A stretch of 64,000 nucleotides of DNA from Calendula officinalis. Taxonomy: Eukaryota; Streptophyta; Magnoliopsida; Asterales; Asteraceae. The stretch lies in NCBI GenBank assembly GCA_963853835.1, contig OY970832.1:26902208-26966207 (forward strand). The letters run 5' to 3'. A program made the translations under genes and the position numbers. The notes beneath the pieces are model-generated. The model had not been told where the DNA came from. It searched no databases and saw nothing but the letters and a program-made list of their open reading frames with translations. Shown one piece after another: positions 44,648 through 53,875 of the stretch (position 1 is the first letter of the stretch; every line of letters begins with the position of its first letter).

Positions 44648-45403
44648 ATGTGGAGAAGACAACAAACTTTAATATATGAACTTCATCTACAGATTCAGAT
44701 GTTAGAAGAATCAGTTGACCAAATGGGTCAACAAGGTCGAGCTCATGAACTTCGAATTATCATTGAGGAGATGCAACATACAATGCATGAAATGGATAAC
44801 CTGGCTTATGAAAGGGCGAATGAGGAGGCGGTTCAGGAAGCAAGCACACATAGGATGCGACGTACGAGGGAAATGCCTCCACCGACATTACAGGCTGTGG
44901 AGCAGGAAACTCAAAACTCCTCAATAGGTAATCAACAATCAGATACAATTGACTTGGTTGAGGAGTATGGTTGGGCCAGGAGTGTAGAGGAATTTTACTT
45001 GAACGGGGATAGGCGCGGGAATCAAACCTTTTGCTATATTGTATTCTTAGGCCGTACCCAGGTACCTAGAGAGTTTTGGAGTACCCTGCTAGATGAGAAT
45101 TCAAGCTCAGTTTTGTTCCGTGGGGTACGTAATTTAATTATGTTATTATCCATATTTTTAATAGAATCTCAAAGGTAAATGATTGTATATTTATTACAGC
45201 ATATAGATTGTTGGGTTAGAAGATGGATGCGTTATCGATTGTATCTTGGCTATAATACTGGAGAATATAAGCGATGGACAATAATGCCTACCAAGTTTGA
45301 GTCTCTACTCTTACCACCTCACGGATCAGATGCTGTAAAATATGCAGATGGCAGTTTGACACCTTACCCCTCTTGGAAACATTATACTTTATTGCCGGTA
45401 TAA
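44648..45403 (+). pseudogene. MULE first gene: coiled-coil start, Ulp1-adjacent-like segment, truncated
   Basis: Exon 1 (44648-45124) starts MWRRQQTLIYELHLQI and continues as charged, heptad-rich sequence that is probably a coiled coil. It joins in phase (GTACGT and TTATTACAG) to exon 2 (45200-45403), which includes RWTIMPTKFESLLLPP and SLTPYPSWKHYTLLP before TAA. The last part resembles the segment that precedes the Ulp1/C48 peptidase core in proteins carried by some plant MULEs, but no catalytic core follows. The frame then changes to the transposase frame. It may be a relic of a Ulp1-like gene fused by deletion to the transposase; this assignment is tentative. Confidence 0.4.
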
Positions 45404-45412
45404 CTGAAGAAT

Positions 45413-47432
45413 TCATGGGTCATATTTTTGTGGATATGCAAAATATGGGTCCCTCACAACCTCCCCAAATCGAGTTTATGAATATGCAACATTGGTCAGT
45501 ATCAGAAGTAGTTACTGCTCCAACCGCACCAGAAACTACAAATCATTATGAGTCCGCAAACATGGCTGGTCCGTCGACAACTGCCCCCTCGTTTGATAAT
45601 TCGCACCCTCCACCAGCAACCATTCTTGGCCTTGATAACAATGAAGATGGCGACTTGGATAGATCGGAAGACGAACCACAATCCGATGACACGAGAGACG
45701 AATTTTATGACAACGGTGAGGCGGATGAAGGCGGCCCGCACGTTGACCAACGTCCTCAACAGGCTTTGTATGACTATAGCCAATTTGAAATAAATGTACA
45801 AACTGAGGTTGATGAGCAGGGCCCCATCTCTGATGAACAAGATGAAATATTATTTTGGAACTCAAACAGGCCTGACCACTTACAAATTAATATGTTTTTT
45901 TCTAACAACCAAGAGATGATTGACGCAGTTAGGTCTTGGAATATAGGCCAAAATAAAGAGATTTGGGTTGTTGATAGTTGAACTACAAGGTGGGTTGCTA
46001 AGTGCTCTACTCTTAAACCAGAAAAAATACGGAACAACCCAGATGAGAACCCATCCACTAGCAACCCGTCTACCAGAAACCCATCCACCAGAAACCCGTC
46101 TACCAGAAACCCATCCACTAGCAACCAGTCTACCAGAAACCCATCCACCAACAACAACACATCTGCTATCATCCCGGCCCCATGTGAATGGTATGTTCGT
46201 GCAATTAAGAAGCGGAAGGAAGGGTTGTGACAACTAAGAAAATGGGTAGGCATGCACAATTTTCATCAAGGTACGGTTTCTGGAAACAACAACAGATGTT
46301 TGACATCCGAGTTCATATCCACCAAAATCCTCCACCACGTAAAGATCAATATCGCATACCCGGTAAAACACATTATAGCAGATGTCAGTGAACATATTAA
46401 AGTTGATATATCTTACATCAAGGCTTGGCGTGCTAGGCATATTGCTATAGAGAGGATATTCAGGACTTGGGAAAGCAACTTTGAAGAGTTGCCCAAGTAC
46501 ATTGATGCTTTATTGGCGTCAAACCCTTCCACAATCGTTCAGTAGTCAATTAGGGAGAGGGAGAGTGCTGATGACACCCGGCATATTTTTAAATCTATTT
46601 TTTGGGCTTTGGACCTGTTATCTCAGCCTTTCCGTATTGCATGCCTGTTATTTGTGTAGATGGGACATTTTTAAAAGGCTCGTACAGAGCGAAACTGTTG
46701 ACTGCCGTCACAAAAGACGCGAATAATCAGATTTTACCTCTCGCGTATGCCATTGTTGACGAGGAGTCAAACGAAAATTGGGCATGGTTCTTCAGTCACC
46801 TACGACGGTACGTTGCAAATCAACGTAATGAACAAACTGTCAACCTCTTCAGAGAGCGTGCTGAGAAAGCGTCTAAATGTAACACGCCACTAACCCCGCA
46901 TATGTGGGGTCTTTTCACCAGGCGCGACATATATGCACGGCAGCACGATATTTTGAACTTTGACTACATGGAGGGCGTGTACAGGGTGAGGACAAGGGTT
47001 CAACCGGGCCAAAGTGGTGGGAACGATCAAACGGTGACTTACAACGATGGAAACGGTTCTTGTACATGCGGGAAGTGGCAAATGATGCGCTTTCCATGTT
47101 CACATGCTATTGCCGTTTGTCGTCATAGAGGTGATGACCTGAACCGTCTCACGAATCGGGTGTATACAACACACTTTTGGCAACGTCAATATAGAAAATC
47201 CTTTACACCCCTACCCCATGTCTTTTACTGGAACGACCCGAATTGGGGATTGAGAGCCGCAAGTGGAAGAATTTCAACAAGAAGGGGGGGGGGGAGACAT
47301 GTGAATAGGTTCCATACCGAGATGGACCAAGCAGATCCAACGCAATCTGGCAGAAACCGTTTTGGAATTTGCGATCGGCCAGGGCATAAAGAACCAGATG
47401 CCCAAATATTAGTGGAGATTGATTGTACTTAA
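45413..47432 (+). pseudogene. MULE (MuDR-type) transposase, decayed and internally deleted
   Basis: Acidic N-terminus, then MIDAVRSWNIGQNKEIWVV and RWVAKCSTLKP (MuDR N-terminal domain), CEWYVRAIKKRKEGL, IAYPVKHIIADVSEHI, the MULE core start VICVDGTFLKGSYRAKLL and ENWAWFFSHLRRYV, then a jump to sequence just before the SWIM zinc finger (CTCGKWQMMRFPCSH). The core's later catalytic D and E lie in the missing part. Stops occur at 45979-45981, 46228-46230 and 46543-46545, and a one-base shift at about 46612 changes frame. A 15-bp minisatellite (about 46050-46150) interrupts the N-terminal domain. It cannot make an active transposase. Confidence 0.9.
46048..46155 (+). repeat. 15-bp coding minisatellite (NPSTR repeats) in the transposase pseudogene
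   Basis: About seven copies of AACCCATCCACCAGA-like units encode NPSTR/NPSTS repeats between LKPEKIRNNPDE and the CEWYVRAIKK block, a place where related transposases do not need such a repeat. Confidence 0.85.
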
Positions 47433-47529
47433 GTTAATGTATTATTAAATATGTAATAGTTTTTTAATGCACTTTTTAATATGATAATACCATTTTTACT
47501 TCACATTATATATCAAACTATATTACATA

Positions 47530-48137
47530 TCATTCATTCTCACGTTTAACAGTAAAAATCACATTTCTACCATTAGTCTGATAGTCTTCAGTTATGATAA
47601 AAGTACAAAGTTCATTAGGTAGAATTCCGTTTTCATGCATGAAATGCTTGAAATCACCAGTCATTTTAACTTCCTCACGAAAAGCATGGAGGTCCATGAC
47701 TTCAACAGAATCACCTCTTTGTATCACGCAATGTCTTTTCTGAAGGAGGTGGTTATGCTGCCTCACAAACCGAGCGGGTAAAATCTAAAAATACAAAAAA
47801 AAAATGATTTTAGTTAATTGAACAAATATTATCTTGTAATTTTACAACCACATTTTAAACGTACCATCTTTTGCTTTCTCGTGTGAAAATTCTTAAACCT
47901 CCCTTTTAACTGCCTGAGATGAACAACCGGTGGTCCTATTTCACGCAACATTTCAATATGTCGCTCATATTGAGCTTGCTCTGCATCAAGCCAAAGAAGT
48001 TGCTCCTGGTCTGCAATTTCTTCCGCATGCACCTCATTGTAATCTCTAGCTATCATACATTCTAACTCAGCCTCATCTAAGGGAGGCGAATCATACACGT
48101 AATGATATGGAGGTGACTCATTATTCGACGAACTCAT
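47530..48137 (-). CDS. MULE second gene: acidic N-terminus plus B3-like domain, two exons, apparently intact
   Basis: Exon 1 (48137-47865) encodes 91 residues: an acidic N-terminus (MSSSNNESPPYHYVYDSPPL), then glutamate- and glutamine-rich helical sequence (probable coiled coil, about 25-65), then a basic stretch (GRFKNFHTRKQKM). It joins in phase 0 through GTACGT and a TATTTTTAG acceptor to exon 2 (47784-47530), giving 175 residues. Exon 2 reads ILPARFVRQH, RHCVIQRGDSVEVMDL, TGDFKHFMHENGILPNELCT and IFTVKRENE, which follows the order of a plant B3 DNA-binding domain (PxxF, GD/VEV, GWxxF, NGLxxGDxxxF). It is shorter than most B3 domains and its DNA contacts are unproven. It faces away from the right terminal repeat and converges on the transposase. 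It has no stop or frameshift, unlike its neighbour. Confidence 0.68.
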
Positions 48138-48254
48138 TGTTGTTTTTTTGATTTGTGAAGAAGATGGATAAGTTGTGAAATATGTTTTTTTTTGAAGTGT
48201 AAAGGGAGAAGATTAACATATGTTGAAATAACCCGGTGTGATATATATATAGGA

Positions 48255-48472
48255 TTGAAGCCGGCCTCGGGGGGGGGGGGGCATTTTTAACAAAGCCGGC
48301 CTCCTAGAGGCCTTGTGTCAGTGGCAAGCCAAAGCCGGCCTCTGGGAGTGGGGTTTTAATTGCAAAGCCGGCCTCCAGGAGTCTGGAAAGCCTATTTTTG
48401 AAAAACATAAAAAAAGGAGACTATTTGTGAAAACCCAGGCCAAAACAAGCCTATTTCTGAAAAAAAAAATTC
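48255..48472. repeat. Right terminal inverted repeat of the MULE
   Basis: Inverse copy of 44277-44495, with a 14-base G run in the first CCGGCCTC motif. Confidence 0.92.
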
Positions 48473-48687
48473 TTATTCAGCTCAGCCATAATTATCAAAT
48501 AAAGGCTAGGGGAGGAAGTTTAGTAATGGTGGAGTGAATAATGATCAGATCATAATCATTAAAGTCAAAGTAGTTAAACATGAATCCTTTCTATTTACCC
48601 GTTTGTTTCATATTACAGTAGTAGTAGATATATCTATCAAAGTAAAAACCATATTGATTTTTAAGGAATAATTTCTTTTAGTCTATC

Positions 48688-49715
48688 ACTTTTTTTTTTT
48701 AGAAACGGCTTTCAATAAAACAAAACAAAAACTAGCAAGAAGCTAGACAAAAGATTCAAACATTACAAGGAAAAATAAGTCATTCTAACCAACTAACTCT
48801 ATACTTTTTATTACGATTACCAACCCAATTAAACGCTACTTCTTGAATAGAGTCAACAAGCATACTCTTCCTCAAATCGCCATTCTGAAACGTAACCGCG
48901 TTCTTATACCGCCAAAGCATCCACACAACCGTAAGACAAACCGCTTCAGTTAAACATTTTGCTTTACTATTAAAGGTACTTGCATCCACCGAATACATCA
49001 AGTCATACAAGCCATTCACATTCACATCTAACACTTGTAACCATCTCCCGATTGCCACCCAAACAGATTTTGCCACCTCACACTCCCAAAACACATGCTT
49101 CGTATCCTCCACATACGCCCCACAAATATCACAACTCATGTTCTCAATCTGCACTCCCCTCATAATGAGATTATGTTTTGTCGGGATTCAATTGAGGTTG
49201 ATCTTCCAAAATAGAATATTCACCTTCCTTCGAACAAGAGCGTTCCACCGAGTATGAACCACGGAAGATGGAAGAATCCTATCATCGATCCACTTGCGCG
49301 TAACTCCAACCTCATACGAACCTGTTGAGCCAATTCCCCAACGCCACTTATCCGAACCCTCCGTTAACACAACACCATCTATCAACGAACATAACTCAAC
49401 AAAGGAGCCCTGCAATCTGCCTCCACTTGGCTCACGTGACCACTGCCACGATCTTGAAGCACTTCCAAGCCGATCGGCTACCGTGCAACTCTGATTAGAC
49501 TCTAGCTGAAATAACCGAGGAAACATAGAAGAGAAAGATCTATTCCCAATCCAAACTTCATTCCAAAACGAAGTGGATCTACCATCACCAATATCTTTTG
49601 ATAAATACTCAATCAGATTCAAACGTTGATCCTTCAATTTTGACAACATTTTAATAATTTGAGCCCACGATTGATAACCGGAAGACCCCCTCCCGTTTGA
49701 GTAAAACACTTTGTT
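48688..49715 (-). mobile_element. 5'-truncated L1-type LINE, C-terminal part only
   Basis: The minus-strand frame encodes the last part of a plant LINE ORF2: SFWNEVWIGN, WRWGIGSTGSYEV, VNILFWKINLN then, after a TGA, IPTKHNLIMRG and the zinc-binding tail with CDICG and HVFWECEVA. Endonuclease and most of the reverse transcriptase are absent. A T run (A run on the minus strand) at about 48689-48699 marks the 3' poly(A). The single in-frame TGA sits where CGA would restore the usual arginine. The TSD was not resolved. Confidence 0.85.
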
Positions 49716-49729
49716 GTGTTATTAATGGT

Positions 49730-51568
49730 GTGTTATTCGAAATATCTCAAGTTAATACTATATTAGTTATGAACTTATGATGAAACATATTACTTCTGCA
49801 TGTATAATGTATTAATTATTATATGATTGCAGATTTATATTGAATAGAAGAGTACTGATACAATGTGACGACAAGTATCCTGTAATTATATGTTGTAGTG
49901 AGCAATTATTGTTTAATTATACTTTTTTTCAAACATTAAGAAATGGGGCTTCTTTATATTTGTATTGAAGATCTGTGTTTACACGAGTTTGAAATGATTT
50001 TTTTGTTTTGTGATTTATACTTTTGGAAAAGTTATAAAGTTGGTATAATACAGACAAAAATATTGACACATACTATTTAAAATGGATTATTTAAAAACTG
50101 AACATTCTAGAATAAGCTTCTTATAGTTAATACTAGCCTATAACCCGTGATGAATCACGGGCGGCTTATAAAAATTTCATATATTTCATAATATTTTACT
50201 TCTATAAAAAATTTTAATTCATTGAAAATTTTGTAAGTTCGAAATAATTTCATAAATGCATCGATGGAATAAAGTCTTCATATCTAAAATCCCATATGCA
50301 GCTAAGAAGCACACATACCAACAAATAATCACCCTAAAGATGCCATGTACTATAATCATCCTTTTCATGCAGTACATGTTATTACTGATATAATATATAC
50401 AAGGTTATAGCCCATGAACTTCACGGGTTGGTAAATAATTTTATTGAACTTATCGTTTATAAATCTACTAATTATTTGATTCCAGTTTGTAATAGGGATC
50501 TTGAACTAAGAAATAGACGATAGAAACTAAAAAAAGGTAATGAGCTTGGGTTATGAACTTATAATTTATAATCTGGTAATCGAGTCGATTCTATGATTAT
50601 AAGATATATATATGTATACAAATATGAAATAACTTGTGTGATTGGGTCAAATTCCAGAGTAGGTTAAACTCATAAACCAAACTCATACCTCCACCATATG
50701 AGTAAAAACAAATACAATAATAGCTTGATGCAGAAATGGGAGTTAGATACCCATATATTGATGTTTCTAACAAAGCTTTGCTATCATGCACGGCTACATG
50801 TGTCATTTTCGACCCCTAAACCAAAAGTCCAAAAGTTATAAACGGGTCAATTCAAGGTTGTGTTAGAACTATAATTTCAACTATAACCAAATGTACAACC
50901 CCTAAAACAAATACAACAAAGTGACTTAACTTACTGAATTTCAGTCAGATAGTCACAAAACTTTGTCATGAAAATACCGAATGAAGCACATCTGGAAATA
51001 TCTACAACAAAATCAATGATGGTCTTGCAAATGAGTAAATTAAAGAACAAATTTCAAATTTGCCTTCAAATTTACAAAAAAGATGGAATCTTGAATATGA
51101 ATTTAATCAAATAAATGTACCATTAGATGATTTTGCAGCAAAAGATAGGTAGCACATGTTACTGTACATTTAAGTTGTACTTCATTTACTAATAAAGCTC
51201 TCGATATTTGTTGATATTGCAAGACCAACTGTATGGGTCAAACTTAGCACAAAAATGGCATTTTATTGTTAGATCAAATATGGGTCAAACTTACTTGTGA
51301 ATATGCTTAATGGCTTTGATTGACTTTCAACCTATTCTTAATGGTGGCAAACAAACCATGAATAATTTTAAACTAAGACAAATTATTACTATATTCATTT
51401 CATAATAATGCTAATGTTAAAAAATTGATTCCATGACTTTAAGAGAACCTTAGCTCTCAAAAGTGAGTCCACAATGGATAACTCGTTGAGCTCTCAAACA
51501 CTATTTCATCCTTTTTGTTTTGGTTTGTTTTTAAAAATTTTGGTCCATTTTTATCAGTTTCTTGAGTT
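49730..51568. other. Gene-free DNA with Helitron-like termini
   Basis: No exon is supported. Two sites at about 50133 and 50395 look like minus-strand Helitron 3' ends. The rest is AT-rich. Confidence 0.5.
50133..50162 (-). mobile_element. Helitron 3' terminus on the minus strand (second subfamily)
   Basis: Read on the minus strand: hairpin CCCGTGA-TTCA-TCACGGG, then TTATAGG and CTAG, with T beyond. A weaker copy about 265 bp to the right (CCCGTGAAGTTCATGGG followed by CTATAACCTTGT) has lost the CTAG. Confidence 0.7.
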
Positions 51569-51573
51569 GCGTA

Positions 51574-53870
51574 TGTAACAACCCGAAATTTGTAAATAAA
51601 TAAATTTATAAAAAATATGATAAATAAGGATAAATCATTTAAAGAACGTAAAATTGGTTTCGTGTCATTTGGAAACCGTATGAGGAAGTTATGGACGAAA
51701 CCGGGTCGAGACAACAACCGAAAGATGCAGTCCTGCTGCATAGGGGAGTTCGCGCCGCGAACTATGGTTCCCGATCGGGAACCGTCTTCAGAGATTTTGG
51801 CCTTCGGGCGTGAAGTAGTTCACGACTAGTTAACGATCGCTAAGTATGCGTGTAGAGGGAGAGTTCGCGACGCGAACTTAGTTCGCGCCGTGAACTCGTG
51901 TCGTGCAGCATTAAAATCGGGTTGGAGCTCATTTGATGAAATAGAAAACCCTAGTTCTTCCCTTTGGCGATTTTGGAGCTCAAGTGCAGATTTTGGTTGA
52001 TTTCTTATCAAATCTTTGATAGATTTCACTCCTAGTTGAAGATTAAAGGTATATCTTCACTCCGTGATCTTCGTAGCTTAAGATCTATGTATTTTGATGT
52101 ATGGGTTTGAAACCCTAGTCCTTGGGGTATGGGTTATGGTGATATAAGTGATGTATACACCTAATAGATGGTATATTAACAAAGGAAACAAGTGTATGAT
52201 TATGATTTGTAAGAATCTTAAGGATTGGTTAACCTAGGGTTTGGTAAATCACCATAATTGGGGGAAATGTGTTAATAAGTGTTATCTAGAGATAGATGGA
52301 CACATTGGTAGTAGAACGTGATGTTGATAATCTTGTGATTATTGTATTAGGCATTTGGTGAGGTCTTGGAAGGTTGACCGAATTGTGAAGCAAGGATTCG
52401 GGTTCACAGACGCGATCTGGAAAGCATTGCTAAGGTGAGTACATGAGACTTTTAAACTGAGTACATAGTAAATAGTTTTGAAAATACATATGATATTTTA
52501 TGGGTGTTTATTAATAAATATGTTGATAAAGATAGTGACTGAAAATGTATGAAAGTATGTAGAATGTGATACTAGAATATGTCTAGTATGATTGATGAAT
52601 TTGAAGTAAAATATGATAGATTCAAGTAATTATGGAATCTATGTTAATGAACAATAATAAGGAAGTAATTGATTAAAAGAATGTATACTGAGCCTTTATT
52701 AATAAATATGTATTAGTAAAGCAATTGGGAATAATTTTATAGTAATGAGTACCTATTGGTAAGATATACTAATAAAAGTAAAGAACGAATATATATGAAA
52801 AAGAATATGATGTGACTAGTGATAGTTGTGAATTATAATCAAGGAAGAGATAAAAGTATTATGATATCGATAAAATAAGAAATGTATCTTATGTATAAAG
52901 TAAGTATGGACCTCATAGGGTTCATAGATGTAGAAGTAAAGGTGATTGCTTATGATCGGGTCCATGGGACCATACATGTACATTCACACTGTGTTGAACC
53001 AATTATATGTCGTTATTGTTAGATGACTAACTTGTTTGATGTGTGACGTGATAGCCAAAGGCTTTGACTGGCATAACTGTTAGGTTATGATAAGAGATAG
53101 ACGGTGGTGACGCGGGGGATTCCGGTCACTGAGAGGTGGTATATATGTTTATACACCGAGTGTATATATGTTTATACACTAAGCACACGGGTGCTTCTAG
53201 TACGCATATGTTTGGTACTAGGTATGTTAGGTTCTAATACATATATGTTTACGTATTAGACATGTTTGTGCTTCTAGTACATATATGTTTATGTACTAGA
53301 TGTGATTGTGCTACTAGTACATATATGTTTATGTACTAGATGTGATTGTGATACTAGTACATATATGTTTATGTACTAGATGTGATTGTGCTACTAGTAC
53401 ATATATGTTTATGTACTAGTTATGATTGAGCTTCTGGTACCTATATGTTTAGGTACTAGATATGTTTGCTAGGAAAGCAAAAGTAGCCAGAGTCACAATA
53501 GGGTGACTAGACGGTACTTATGTAGTTTATATATATGTTTATATATTTATGAAATGACTATTATTGTTGGGGTCTAAAACCCATGTATCTCACGAGACTA
53601 TTTTGTCTCACGTACTACGTTTGTTTGTGGCTATGTACTCAGGTACATGTTTGAAGTGATAGAAGGTTGCACTAGAAGTGGCCTAGAGATGTTTAGCTCG
53701 GGAGCTAATAGGTAGATCCCGCTGCCTATGGTTTTGATATACTTGGTGACACCGTATTTTTGTAAACTCTGGTATAGGTTTTAAAGTTTTTGTTAAAATG
53801 TACTTTGGACAATATGTCAAATATTGGGAAAATGTATTTTAAATGATGTTTTAAAAATACGGGTGTTACA
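51574..53870 (+). mobile_element. Solo LTR related to the intact gypsy element (2297 bp)
   Basis: Starts TGTAACAACCCG and ends GGGTGTTACA, with exact TSDs GCGTA (51569-51573 and 53871-53875). The first 900 bases align with the 2961 LTR (same start, GTTCGCGACGCGAAC dyads at 51748 and 51863, AAACCCTAG blocks, intron-like GCTAAGGTGAGTAC), while the middle is different and longer. It lacks internal domain or partner LTR, so it arose by LTR-LTR recombination. Confidence 0.93.
53135..53470 (+). repeat. Tandem array of palindromic units inside the solo LTR
   Basis: About eight units of about 40 bp share CTAGTAC, TATATGTTTA and GTACTAG, so each can fold on itself. The array is followed by GCTAGGAAAGCAA and CAATAGGGTGACTA, the same context that follows the unrelated array in the intact element. 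Confidence 0.88.
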
Positions 53871-53875
53871 GCGTA

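Larger units (their letters stand above)
44277..48472. mobile_element. Mutator-like transposon (MULE, 4196 bp) with convergent genes
   Basis: Perfect 9-bp TSDs TTATTCAGC (44268-44276 and 48473-48481) flank terminal inverted repeats of about 215 bp that begin GAATTTTTT. Each arm carries three AAATAGGC-type motifs near the tip and four AGCCGGCCTC-type motifs further in. Inside are a decayed transposase region on the plus strand (44648-47432) and an intact-looking two-exon gene on the minus strand (48137-47530), the two converging near 47500. TATA-like boxes lie at the inner edges of both arms (44505-44512; about 48241-48251 on the minus strand), so each arm could act as a promoter. The layout recalls MuDR with convergent mudrA and mudrB. 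Confidence 0.95.

Noticed and set aside
45502..46259. Minus-strand frames with repeated GWVSGR or VDGFLVDG units
   Set aside because: They are antisense to the NPSTR minisatellite in the transposase pseudogene.
51574..53870. A full LTR retrotransposon
   Set aside because: Only one LTR with exact TSDs at both ends is present; there is no internal domain.
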